A DNA stretch of 39,958 nucleotides from Candidatus Giovannonibacteria bacterium. Lineage in GTDB: Bacteria; Patescibacteriota; Minisyncoccia; JACPKW01; UBA11713. The stretch is taken from NCBI GenBank assembly GCA_023266875.1, contig JAHFOJ010000006.1, positions 1-39,958 of the forward strand, written 5' to 3'. The notes under the pieces were generated by a model. The model ran no database searches. It saw nothing but the letters and a program-made list of their open reading frames with translations, and was not told where the DNA came from. Shown here piece after piece: positions 1 to 7,625 of this stretch; within the stretch, counting starts at the first letter, position 1, and every line of letters starts with the position of its first letter. A program made the position numbers and the translations under genes.

Positions 1-908
1 AGTTGCTTGATGAACGAGTTGTCAGCATGCTCGGAGATATTATGAAAGAAGCAAAAATTACGTCTAGGCGCGCGGCAGTGTCACTGCCCTTAAGAACAAG
101 TTTTGTTTCTATCATTAAAGTGCCGCTAATGTCGGATAAGGAACTTGCTGAAGCTGTTCCTTTTGAAGCGCGCCGCTATGTCCCCGTTCCGCTCTCTGAA
201 GTGTATTTGGATTTTTGGCCCATCCCGAAAAGTTCAATCACACGTTCGGAAAATGAGAATTTAGCGGAAAAGAAAACTTTGGAAATTTTACTTGTCGCGA
301 TCCACAAGCAATCAGTTGAAAAATACACAGCTATTTTGAAGGAAGCTGGGGTTGAGGTTGTCGCGTTTGAAATCGAGAATTTTTCAGCGGAGCGGGCCTT
401 GATTGGCCGCGAAACTGCTCCGGTTTTGCTAATTGATTTTGGGGCGCAGTCTATGCGGCTGACAATTTTTGATCACGGCGTAATATGGCTTACGCATAAT
501 GTTGAGCGCGGATCACAAGATTTTACAAACGCAATTTCCCAATCGCTTTCGATAGATTTTGAGAGAGCTGAAAAACTTAAACGCGATATCGGCTTGTCTG
601 ATCGGCCTGAGCATCGTGAGGTGGTAAACGTGATGATGCCTCTTGCCGAATATAATTTTTCCGAAGGGCTTCGAGTTGTTGCGGAATATAGAAGGCAAAC
701 TGGTAGATCGGTAAAGAAAATTATTTTGACCGGTGGGGGCGCGCTACTGAAGGGACTAGTAGATTTTTCGATAAATAAATTTGGGCTTGAGTGCCAGCTC
801 GCAAGCCCATTTTCAAAGGTAAACTATCCGACTTTTCTCGAACCGGCGCTGAAGGAAATCGGCCCAAGCTTTTCGAATGCTTTGGGGCTTGCTTTGAGGG
901 AAATATAA
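1..908 (+). CDS. pilM: Type IV pilus assembly protein PilM (5' partial)
   Basis: Actin-like ATPase-fold protein that forms the cytoplasmic ring under the pilus machine and binds the N-terminus of PilN. The reading frame is open to the window edge, so the true start lies upstream. Visible signatures are the phosphate-loop segment VLLIDFGAQSMRLTIF near residue 140 and the adenosine-binding TGGGALLKGL near residue 245, both typical of the PilM/FtsA fold. It is followed after 4 nt by a pilN-like gene, the order expected for a pilMNOP operon. Only the missing N-terminus limits the call. Confidence 0.88.
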   Translation, partial: LLDERVVSMLGDIMKEAKITSRRAAVSLPLRTSFVSIIKVPLMSDKELAEAVPFEARRYVPVPLSEVYLDFWPIPKSSITRSENENLAEKKTLEILLVAIHKQSVEKYTAILKEAGVEVVAFEIENFSAERALIGRETAPVLLIDFGAQSMRLTIFDHGVIWLTHNVERGSQDFTNAISQSLSIDFERAEKLKRDIGLSDRPEHREVVNVMMPLAEYNFSEGLRVVAEYRRQTGRSVKKIILTGGGALLKGLVDFSINKFGLECQLASPFSKVNYPTFLEPALKEIGPSFSNALGLALREI

Positions 909-912
909 AAAA

Positions 913-1470
913 ATGGCAAATCCAACATTTACAATCCCAAAACCAATAAATATGCGCTCACCTGCGGGAAATTCCCGCGAGCCAATTGGAGTTTTACTTT
1001 TTGCTGGAATTTTGTTTTTTTTACTTTCACTCGCGGCTTTTGGTGGCGTCTATTTTTATAAGCAGTTAATCTCCAATCAAATATCAGATATCAATGCTTC
1101 TTTGGAAAAAATTAAGAAGGATTTTAATCCTGAATTGATCGGGCAGCTTTCCCAGACGTCAGAAGCTATTGAATCCGCGAAATCCTTGCTTGCCTCACAT
1201 CGCTCTCCCTCAAGAATTTTTGAACTGATAGAAAAAAACACTCTCCCCAGTGTGGCGTTTTCGTCTTTTTCTTTCGCATCCGTGAGCAGTTCAGTCATGC
1301 TTAACGGAGAAGCCAAAAGTTTTGCGGCTCTCGCAGAGCAATTGGATGTTTTTGAAAAGGATTCTTTGATCAAGGGCGTTTTGCTCGCAAGTCCGTCATT
1401 GCTTCAAACCGGCAATGTCGGTTTTTCGATAAAGGTTGATTTAGATCCCAGTATTTTGGTTTACAGGTAA
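913..1470 (+). CDS. pilN: PilN-like inner-membrane pilus alignment protein
   Basis: 185-residue protein with a short cytoplasmic N-terminus, one transmembrane helix (about residues 25-50, PIGVLLFAGILFFLLSLAAF), a predicted coiled-coil stretch (about 52-95) and a small periplasmic-type domain. This is the PilN/GspL-C layout. The family diverges strongly in sequence, so the assignment rests on topology and on position between pilM and a pilO-like gene. In characterised systems PilN links the PilM ring to PilO in the cell envelope. The ATG at 913 lies 4 nt after the pilM stop. Confidence 0.65.
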   Translation: MANPTFTIPKPINMRSPAGNSREPIGVLLFAGILFFLLSLAAFGGVYFYKQLISNQISDINASLEKIKKDFNPELIGQLSQTSEAIESAKSLLASHRSPSRIFELIEKNTLPSVAFSSFSFASVSSSVMLNGEAKSFAALAEQLDVFEKDSLIKGVLLASPSLLQTGNVGFSIKVDLDPSILVYR

Positions 1471-1471
1471 T

Positions 1472-2014
1472 ATGACCAGCAGATCTATTTTAGGAATAGC
1501 ATTAATAATAGTAGCCGTAGGGATTGCTATCGCTGGCACTAAACCGTTTTGGGAGGATTCGCAAGCGCTTGTGTCGAGAAAAACTGAATTAAATAAGACA
1601 CTCTCCGAGATCCAAGAAATGCGGAAACTATATAACGGCATTCTGGAAAAATATAAATCAATCCCAGAAGAAGATATGGCTCGCCTCAATCAAATGCTCC
1701 CGGATTCTCCAGAAGGCGCTTTGCTTTTGGTCAATGTCGAAAATATTTCGAAAGTAGGGGGCGTAAAGCTGCAAAATATAAGTTTAGGAGCGTCCTCGGC
1801 GAATGTGGCTGATTCTGGGTCAGGCAGAAACTATGGGGCAATTTCTGTAAGCATTTCCATTACTGCTTCATATGAATCTTTCAAGAACTTTCTTAGAGTT
1901 TTGGAAGAATCGCGCCGTTTAATAGATGTGGACCAGATTGCTTTTTCTTCATCCAAGATTAATTCTTATCAGTTTAGCATTCAGGCTGCCGCCCATTTTA
2001 AAGGAAAGAAATAA
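1472..2014 (+). CDS. pilO: PilO-like inner-membrane pilus alignment protein
   Basis: 180 residues with an N-terminal transmembrane helix (about 5-22), a coiled-coil region (about 30-65, with KTELNKTLSEIQEMRKLYNGIL) and a C-terminal ferredoxin-like domain with the alternating pattern ISITASYESFKNFLRVLEESRRLIDVDQI, as in PilO/GspM. It starts 1 nt after the pilN-like stop and is probably co-translated. PilO normally heterodimerises with PilN. Sequence identity to model PilO is expected to be low; the call combines fold pattern and gene order. Confidence 0.68.
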   Translation: MTSRSILGIALIIVAVGIAIAGTKPFWEDSQALVSRKTELNKTLSEIQEMRKLYNGILEKYKSIPEEDMARLNQMLPDSPEGALLLVNVENISKVGGVKLQNISLGASSANVADSGSGRNYGAISVSISITASYESFKNFLRVLEESRRLIDVDQIAFSSSKINSYQFSIQAAAHFKGKK

Positions 2015-2015
2015 A

Positions 2016-2327
2016 ATGAATTTATCAAGAAATAATATTTTGACGATTGTCCTTGTATTAGTTCTTTTGGCGACCGCTTACATTTGGTATGCGTACCTCT
2101 CCGGTAATTCTTCTGGAAGCGCGGTTGGGACGGCTGGCGGTGCGAATGTTATCGGGACCCAAAGCAATGAGTTTTTAGGCCTGCTTAATGTTCTTAAAGG
2201 CATAAAAATGGATACAGCGTTTTTTGACGACACTCTTTTTAAAAATTTGAAAGACGCGACTACATTAGAAGATTTAGGAGCGCCAGGGCAGGCGGGACGA
2301 CCAAATCCTTTTCAGCCGCTTCGATAA
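2016..2327 (+). CDS. Small membrane-anchored pilus protein (PilP position)
   Basis: 103 residues from the ATG at 2016, which sits 1 nt after the preceding stop. The frame is open further upstream but overlaps the pilO-like gene, so the internal ATG is preferred. One N-terminal transmembrane helix (about 8-27) is followed by a Gly/Ser-rich linker, a short helical segment and a C-terminal GRPNPFQPL motif. A 'GRxNPF.P' ending is common in pilP-position proteins of this group and recalls the start of the PilP HR domain. It lacks the full PilP beta-domain, so it may be a reduced PilP. Confidence 0.55.
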   Translation: MNLSRNNILTIVLVLVLLATAYIWYAYLSGNSSGSAVGTAGGANVIGTQSNEFLGLLNVLKGIKMDTAFFDDTLFKNLKDATTLEDLGAPGQAGRPNPFQPLR

Positions 2328-2331
2328 TAAT

Positions 2332-4068
2332 ATGTCTGACACTCGTTTCGCGGACATACTTGTGCAAAGAGGTGCTTTATCGTCCGATGAACTGACAGTC
2401 GCTAAAGGCGAAGCCGAAAGGCTCAACTTATCGCTTGAAGAAATATTAGAGGAGAAAAGCGTTTCTTCCCAAAAGATTATTGAAGCAAAATCTGAAATTA
2501 CAGGTATTCCCTCGCGTCAAATCGGTTCGGATAAAATTCCGTTCGAGTTTCTCAAATATATAACGGAAGAATCTGCGCGCCACTATAAATTTGCGCCTAT
2601 AGGCATGAAAGAAGGTGTCTTGGAAATAGGCATGGTGGATCCGTCGGATCTCGCGGCCAGAGAGGCGCTTCAATTTATTGCATCCCGCCTCAATCTTCCA
2701 TTCCGCGTTTACATTATTTCTATTGACGATTTTAAGGGAATAGTCGATGGATACAAGGGTTTGGGCGGGGAGGTTTCGAGGGCTTTAGGCGATCTTGAAA
2801 GCGCGCTATCAGCAGATTCGCCAAAAGGTCCAATCAATTTGCCTTTGGGAACGGGGGATGCAGTTGCAAATGATATAAAATTGAGCGAAGAAGCTCCGAT
2901 AACCAAGACAGTCGCGGTTATTTTGAAACACGCTTCCGAAGGGCGCGCGTCTGATATACATATAGAGCCTTCCCGCGGAGAGTTAAGGGTTCGTTTCCGC
3001 GTGGATGGGGTATTATACACCAGTCTTCTTTTGCCCATGAAAGTTCACGACTCGGTGGTGTCGAGGATAAAAATTTTGTCAAATCTCCAGCTAGATGAAA
3101 AACGCAAGCCGCAAGATGGCCGATTCTCCGCGCGCGTGGACGTGCGTGATATAGATTTTAGAGTTTCCACTTTTCCGACATCATTCGGAGAAAAAGTCGC
3201 GATTCGCATCCTTGACCCAGAAAAAGGAGTAAAGGCGCTCGGCGATTCCGGACTCGAGGGAAGAAATTTAGAGGTTGTGAAAGAAGGGCTTGCGCGCCCA
3301 TATGGTTTAATATTGCTTACCGGACCAACTGGATCAGGCAAAACAACCACGCTTTATGCGATGCTACAGATAATAAACCAGGAGCGTTATAACATTGTTT
3401 CTCTTGAAGATCCGATTGAATATAATATTGACGGCCTAAACCAGTCGCAAGTTCGCCCGGAGATTGATTACGATTTTGCCTCGGGGCTCCGCTCAATTTT
3501 GCGCCAAGACCCGGACATAATAATGGTAGGAGAGATCCGCGACAAAGAAACAGCGCAGCTTGCTATACACGCGGCCCTAACCGGCCATTTGGTTCTCTCG
3601 ACCTTGCACACCAATTCTGCGGTAGGTGTGGTTCCGCGATTGATTGATATGGGCGTTGACCCGTTCTTAATCGCGCCTACTTTGATTCTCGCGATCGGCC
3701 AGCGCCTTGTCCGAACCCTTTGCCCCGAGTCGCGCCGCACGCTCAAGGTGGAAGGTCCAGTTAAAGAGCGCCTCGAGCGTGAATTAAAAGACATTCCCGA
3801 ATCGATTAAGAAAGCACTTCGAATGCCGAAAGAAATATACGAAGCACTGCCTTCGGGCAAATGCCCTTCCGGCACAAGAGGCCGCACCGGCGTTTTCGAG
3901 GTTCTTGCAATGACCGAAGAGCTTGAAGAGCTAATATTAAAGCGTCCGACGGAACAGGATATAATGAAAGAATCGCGCAGGCAAAACATGATTACCATGC
4001 GCGAAGACGGCATCTTAAAAGTTCTTTCAGGAAGGCTGGGCATAGATGAATTGAGCGAAGTAACATAA
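2332..4068 (+). CDS. pilB: Type IV pilus extension ATPase PilB (GspE/PulE family)
   Basis: 578-residue hexameric ATPase that powers pilin polymerisation at the inner membrane. An N-terminal GspE_N/MshEN-type domain covers about residues 1-150. The secretion ATPase core follows, with Walker A GPTGSGKTTT near 330, Asp box EDPIEY near 363, Walker B IIMVGEIRD near 395 and His box GHLVLSTLHTN near 420. The usual tetracysteine zinc motif is half lost: CPES replaces CPxC near 464 and only one Cys remains in KCPSGTRGRTGVFEV near 515. It starts 4 nt after the PilP-like gene. Confidence 0.95.
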   Translation: MSDTRFADILVQRGALSSDELTVAKGEAERLNLSLEEILEEKSVSSQKIIEAKSEITGIPSRQIGSDKIPFEFLKYITEESARHYKFAPIGMKEGVLEIGMVDPSDLAAREALQFIASRLNLPFRVYIISIDDFKGIVDGYKGLGGEVSRALGDLESALSADSPKGPINLPLGTGDAVANDIKLSEEAPITKTVAVILKHASEGRASDIHIEPSRGELRVRFRVDGVLYTSLLLPMKVHDSVVSRIKILSNLQLDEKRKPQDGRFSARVDVRDIDFRVSTFPTSFGEKVAIRILDPEKGVKALGDSGLEGRNLEVVKEGLARPYGLILLTGPTGSGKTTTLYAMLQIINQERYNIVSLEDPIEYNIDGLNQSQVRPEIDYDFASGLRSILRQDPDIIMVGEIRDKETAQLAIHAALTGHLVLSTLHTNSAVGVVPRLIDMGVDPFLIAPTLILAIGQRLVRTLCPESRRTLKVEGPVKERLERELKDIPESIKKALRMPKEIYEALPSGKCPSGTRGRTGVFEVLAMTEELEELILKRPTEQDIMKESRRQNMITMREDGILKVLSGRLGIDELSEVT

Positions 4069-4087
4069 AAGCAGTAATATAGTATAT

Positions 4088-4477
4088 ATGGCTATAACCA
4101 ACAAAAAAATTCTTATAATAGACGACGATGAGTTTTTGCTCGATATGTACGTAGTCAAATTCAAGGAATCTGGGTTTGACGTTGAAGCATGCCGCGGAGG
4201 CGAAGATGCTATCTTAAAAATAAAATCCGGACTTAGCCCCGGAGTCATTTTGCTCGATATAGTAATGCCGGGAATTGACGGGTTTGAAGTTTTGCGTCTC
4301 ATAAAAAAAGACGGTCTTTCTCCTGACGCGCTCGTAATAATACTTACTAACCTTGGCCAAAAGGAAGACGTGGAAAAGGGCATGCGCCTTGGCGCGAACG
4401 ATTACATAGTCAAAGCTCATTTTACTCCGTCTGAGGTGGTAAAAAGAGTTCTCGAACTTATGGAGAATAAAAAATAA
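4088..4477 (+). CDS. Single-domain response regulator (CheY-like receiver)
   Basis: 129-residue stand-alone receiver domain with no output domain. The acidic pocket IDDDEF is near residue 11, the phospho-acceptor Asp lies in LLDIVMPGIDGFEVL near 57, the Thr in IILTNLG near 86 and the conserved Lys in DYIVKAHF near 108. All five functional positions look intact. Its place between pilB and pilT suggests control of pilus extension versus retraction, as PilG/PilH do in Pseudomonas. No histidine kinase gene is in the window, so its phosphodonor is unknown. Confidence 0.88.
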   Translation: MAITNKKILIIDDDEFLLDMYVVKFKESGFDVEACRGGEDAILKIKSGLSPGVILLDIVMPGIDGFEVLRLIKKDGLSPDALVIILTNLGQKEDVEKGMRLGANDYIVKAHFTPSEVVKRVLELMENKK

Positions 4478-4483
4478 TGGTTA

Positions 4484-4607
4484 ATCCCGTTAGAAGCCGC
4501 GATCGCTAGCGGGAGTCTATATTAATAATTATATGGATTCTATGGAAATATTACCAGTCAATAAAAATGGATCGTTATCTTTGATCGCGATTTGCCTCTA
4601 ACGGGAT
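4484..4607. repeat. 124-bp inverted-repeat element between cheY-like gene and pilT
   Basis: A perfect 11-bp inverted repeat, ATCCCGTTAGA (4484-4494) and TCTAACGGGAT (4597-4607), bounds the whole intergenic region. A second inner pair is CGCGATC (4498-4504) with GATCGCG (4583-4589). The left arm can alternatively fold locally: TCCCGTTAG (4485-4493) pairs with CTAGCGGGA (4506-4514). The right arm includes the first two bases of the pilT start codon. It could be a MITE-like insertion or a leader with two competing folds. Confidence 0.6.
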
Positions 4608-5679
4608 GAAAAACTATAAAGATGAATTGAAAGACCTGATGCTCGCTGTGGCGCGCGAACAGGGTTCAGATTTGCACATCACTGTCGGGCGTCACCCGAC
4701 AATACGAATTTCAGGCGAGCTTTTGCCGCTCTTAAAAAAAGAAGTATTGACGCCGGAGGATACCTCGGGGTTGATTTTATCCATGGTTTCGGAGGAAAAC
4801 AAAAAAAAACTAGCGGAAGATAAAGAATTAGATTTTTCGTTCAACTTGGAGGGCAAGGCGCGCTTTCGGGTGAATGTCTTTTACGAAAAAGGATTTCTTT
4901 CGGCGGCATTGCGCCTTGTGCCCGTCGACATTAAAACTCTGCAAGAACTTAATTTGCCGGAAATATTGGTTAATTTCACGCAAAAAGAGCAGGGCTTTTT
5001 TTTGGTTTGCGGGCCCACGGGACACGGGAAAACTACCACTCTCGCCGCGCTCATTGATATAATAAATAGGGAGAGGGCGGAACATATAATAACAATTGAA
5101 GATCCAATAGAATATCTATTCACTTCCGACAAATCGATAATAGACCAGCGCGAGGTTGGATCAGACACGAAGGATTTTGGTGTCGCGCTTCGATCCATGT
5201 TTAGGGAAGATGTTAACGTCGCGATGATAGGCGAGATGCGCGACCCGGAAACAATGGCAACCGCAGTAACGGCGGCAGAAACTGGACATTTGATTTTCTC
5301 AACCTTGCACACAAATAACGCGGCGCAGTCAATCGACCGCATAATAGATTCATTCCCCGCCTACCAGCAAAACCAGATCCGCTTTCAGCTCGCCGCTACC
5401 TTGCTTGGCGTATTTTCGCAACGGCTCATTCCTCGAGTATCAGGCGGTTTAATACCGGCATATGAAATTTTGATAGCGAATTCCGCGGTCAAAAATCTAA
5501 TACGCGAAAATAAGACGCATGAAATAGATTTAGTTATTGAAACCAATACCGAGATAGGTATGATGAGTCTGAATCAATCACTTGCTTCTCTCGTCAGGCG
5601 TGGCGAGGTTTCATACGAAAACGCTATGGCTTTTTCTAATAATGCCAAAGAATTAAGCGCGATTTTGCAGACTAAATGA
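4606..5679 (+). CDS. pilT: Type IV pilus retraction ATPase PilT
   Basis: 357-residue retraction motor. The N-terminal PAS-like domain begins with the typical SDLHITVGRHPTIRISGEL. The RecA-like core has Walker A GPTGHGKTTT at about residue 136, Asp box EDPIEY, Walker B NVAMIGEMRDPETM and His box GHLIFSTLHTNNAAQSIDRIIDSFP. The C-terminal AIRNLIRE-type retraction motif reads SAVKNLIREN, so a retraction function is favoured over a second PilB. The start ATG is embedded in the right arm of an inverted repeat and has no Shine-Dalgarno site. Confidence 0.94.
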   Translation: MKNYKDELKDLMLAVAREQGSDLHITVGRHPTIRISGELLPLLKKEVLTPEDTSGLILSMVSEENKKKLAEDKELDFSFNLEGKARFRVNVFYEKGFLSAALRLVPVDIKTLQELNLPEILVNFTQKEQGFFLVCGPTGHGKTTTLAALIDIINRERAEHIITIEDPIEYLFTSDKSIIDQREVGSDTKDFGVALRSMFREDVNVAMIGEMRDPETMATAVTAAETGHLIFSTLHTNNAAQSIDRIIDSFPAYQQNQIRFQLAATLLGVFSQRLIPRVSGGLIPAYEILIANSAVKNLIRENKTHEIDLVIETNTEIGMMSLNQSLASLVRRGEVSYENAMAFSNNAKELSAILQTK

Positions 5680-5680
5680 T

Positions 5681-6889
5681 ATGATTTATAAATATAGCGC
5701 GAAAACGAGCACTGGCGAGACCAAATCCGGGACTATTGATTCGCCATCGATGGATATAGCGGTTGGCACGCTCCAGAGAATGGGATTGATAATCATCGGG
5801 CTCGAACCGGCCGAAAAAGAAAAAAAATGGTGGGACATAAGCGCTATAATCGGAAATCGGATAAAACCCCGTGACATAGTAATAATTTCGCGACAGCTTT
5901 CGACTCTTTTTGAAGCGAAAGTCCCCATAATCACTTCGCTTCGGGTGCTGTCAAGCGAGGCGTCATCGCCCGCCCTCAAGCGCCACTTGGAAGAATTGAC
6001 CGCGGACATTCAGGGCGGTCTTCCCATATCCTCCGCAATGGCCAAGCATCCGGAGGTTTTCTCTAATTTTTATGTAAACATGGTTCGCTCGGGCGAAGAG
6101 GCGGGCAAGCTCGAGCAAATTTTTATGTATTTGGCGGACTATCTCGAACGCTCTTATGAATTGCAGTCGAAAGTGAAAAATGCTCTTCTCTATCCTGCTT
6201 TCGTGCTAGTTATCTTTGTGACAGTCATGTCTTTAATGCTTGTAATCGTAATCCCTAAACTTTCTGCGATTTTAAAAGACGCGGGCCAAGAAATTCCCAT
6301 TTACACGAGAATCGTCATTGGCATCTCCGATCTTCTGATGCAATATGGGATTTTTATTTTGCTTTTGCTTATGGCGGGCGGAATCGCCTTATGGCGCTAC
6401 ACCCGCTCGGGCAAAGGCGCGATGGAACTTTCTAATTTTGTCATAAACATTCCGATATTCGGCGCCCTTTTCCGGAAATTTTATCTCTCGCGCCTCGCTG
6501 ATAACTTGAACACACTCATATCTGGTGGCGTGCCGATTCTCCGCGCGCTTGAGATAACCGCTGACGTTGTTGGAAACGAAGTTTACGCTATGATAATGCG
6601 AAGCGCAATCTCTGAAGTTAAATCCGGCGCCAAAATTTCTGACGCGCTCGGCCGCTTCGAGGAAATTCCACGTCTTTTCACGCAGATGATTCGCGTGGGG
6701 GAGGAAACTGGCAAAGTGGATTTCATTTTAGGCACGCTCGCCCGTTTCTACAGGAGGGAAGTGGACAATGTGGTAAGTAACCTTGTTTCCCTGATTGAGC
6801 CGTTGATGATCGTTCTTTTGGGGCTTGGGGTAGGTGTCCTTGTGGCATCGGTTTTGATACCTATATATAGCTTAACCAACGCATTTTAG
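5681..6889 (+). CDS. pilC: Type IV pilus inner-membrane platform protein PilC
   Basis: 402-residue GspF-family platform protein with two cytoplasmic helical bundle domains (starting near residues 70 and 270; conserved FSRQLSTLF-like segment IISRQLSTLFEAKVPI and LADNLNTLISGGVPI) and three transmembrane segments (about 170-195, 220-240, 370-395). It begins 1 nt after the pilT stop and ends the first pilus transcription block. A promoter-bearing gap and the pilin gene follow. Length and domain pattern are normal for the family. Confidence 0.94.
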   Translation: MIYKYSAKTSTGETKSGTIDSPSMDIAVGTLQRMGLIIIGLEPAEKEKKWWDISAIIGNRIKPRDIVIISRQLSTLFEAKVPIITSLRVLSSEASSPALKRHLEELTADIQGGLPISSAMAKHPEVFSNFYVNMVRSGEEAGKLEQIFMYLADYLERSYELQSKVKNALLYPAFVLVIFVTVMSLMLVIVIPKLSAILKDAGQEIPIYTRIVIGISDLLMQYGIFILLLLMAGGIALWRYTRSGKGAMELSNFVINIPIFGALFRKFYLSRLADNLNTLISGGVPILRALEITADVVGNEVYAMIMRSAISEVKSGAKISDALGRFEEIPRLFTQMIRVGEETGKVDFILGTLARFYRREVDNVVSNLVSLIEPLMIVLLGLGVGVLVASVLIPIYSLTNAF

Positions 6890-6913
6890 GCGATTAGCTT
6901 ATCCACAATGCCT

Positions 6914-6944
6914 TTGCCTTACTTTCCTTAAGAAATTGTATAAT
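6914..6944 (+). promoter_or_regulatory. Promoter of the major pilin gene
   Basis: Perfect -10 TATAAT at 6939-6944 with a weak upstream TTGCCT at 6914-6919 (19-bp spacer). The predicted start near 6951 gives a 5' leader of about 80 nt. It lies just after pilC and gives the pilin gene its own transcription unit. Confidence 0.5.
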
Positions 6945-6989
6945 GGTTATATAAATGGTCTTATAAGCAAAAAAGGTCGTATTATGCCT

Positions 6990-7012
6990 TACGCCTTATA
7001 GGTTAGGGCGTA
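6990..7012 (+). promoter_or_regulatory. Hairpin in the pilin 5' leader
   Basis: TACGCCTTA (6990-6998) pairs with TAGGGCGTA (7004-7012) around a 5-nt loop: nine pairs including one G-U. It sits 20 nt before the pilin start, and the sequence between is AT-rich without a Shine-Dalgarno site. There is no U-run, so it is not a terminator. A role in mRNA stability or translation of an abundant pilin transcript is inferred. Confidence 0.5.
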
Positions 7013-7032
7013 GAAATAATATATATAAATAA

Positions 7033-7548
7033 ATGAAAATATTAAAAAATAAAAACAAGGGCTTCACTCTCATTGAATTATTGGTGGTCATAGCGATCAT
7101 AGGAATCCTCGCGGCAGTTGTGCTTGCTTCGTTAGGTTCGGCGAGAAGTAAGGCCAAAGATACTAGGGTAATTGCCAGCGTGCAGCAATTAAGAACGTCA
7201 TTAGAAGTAGGTTATACGGGGTCTTCATATCCGGACCTGTTTAATACCAATGCGAATTTTGCGACTGGTCAGGCGGGTTGTAATGCTACTTATTGGACTA
7301 ATCAAGGTGGTCAGAATGCTACTATAAAGCAATTGTTAAATGATGCTTGCACACAAAGCGGTACTAACACGATTAACTTTATAACTAGCATAAAAACTGA
7401 TGGCACAATTGATATTACAGGTACGTCAATTGCCGCTTATGCCATATATGGCAAGCTTGTTTCTAATACTAGCCAATATTTCTGCGTTGATTCTACAGGA
7501 AAGACGAACGCCGCCGCTACTGCCGCAACGACGATTCAGTGCCCATAG
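7033..7548 (+). CDS. Type IV prepilin, probable major pilin
   Basis: 171-residue class III-signal protein. A 10-residue positively charged leader ends in G, followed by FTLIELLVVIAIIGILAAVVLA with Phe at +1 and Glu at +5 of the mature protein, the PilD processing and assembly signature. The soluble domain has four Cys residues and a C-terminal YFCVDSTGKT motif shared with the pilin at 9405. It is the only pilin here with both a strong -10 and a strong terminator of its own, which is why I favour it as the major subunit. Confidence 0.85.
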   Translation: MKILKNKNKGFTLIELLVVIAIIGILAAVVLASLGSARSKAKDTRVIASVQQLRTSLEVGYTGSSYPDLFNTNANFATGQAGCNATYWTNQGGQNATIKQLLNDACTQSGTNTINFITSIKTDGTIDITGTSIAAYAIYGKLVSNTSQYFCVDSTGKTNAAATAATTIQCP

Positions 7549-7569
7549 CCGTTTTTTCCCAAGATACAA

Positions 7570-7603
7570 AAACAAAGCCCCATTTGTGGGGCTTTGTTTT
7601 TTT
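7570..7603 (+). terminator. Rho-independent terminator after major pilin
   Basis: A 12-bp stem (AAACAAAGCCCC with GGGGCTTTGTTT), 6-nt loop ATTTGT and a 7-T run. It is the strongest intrinsic terminator in the window and isolates the pilin transcript. Confidence 0.93.
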
Positions 7604-7612
7604 AATTATAAT
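7584..7612 (+). promoter_or_regulatory. Promoter of the glycosyltransferase gene, overlapping the terminator
   Basis: TTGTGG (7584-7589), 17-bp spacer, TATAAT (7607-7612). The -35 lies in the loop and 3' arm of the pilin terminator. The predicted start is about 6 nt before the GTG at 7626, so the mRNA would be almost leaderless. Confidence 0.45.
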
Positions 7613-7625
7613 ACTTTAGAAAAAC

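Noticed and set aside
3848-3880. GGGCA/TGCCC hairpin in pilB near the zinc motif
   Set aside because: Short stem in a region whose residues (CPSGTRGRTG) I recall from other CPR PilB proteins; no evidence of an insert.
3468-4043. 191-codon minus-strand ORF opposite pilB
   Set aside because: Long, but antisense to the conserved ATPase core and rich in Ser/Arg/Pro, as expected from the reverse complement of this coding sequence.
6899-6907. A perfect DnaA box (TTATCCACA) upstream of the major pilin gene
   Set aside because: It is alone, with no cluster of boxes, AT-rich unwinding region or dnaA/dnaN genes nearby. One exact 9-mer in 40 kb on two strands is plausible by chance.
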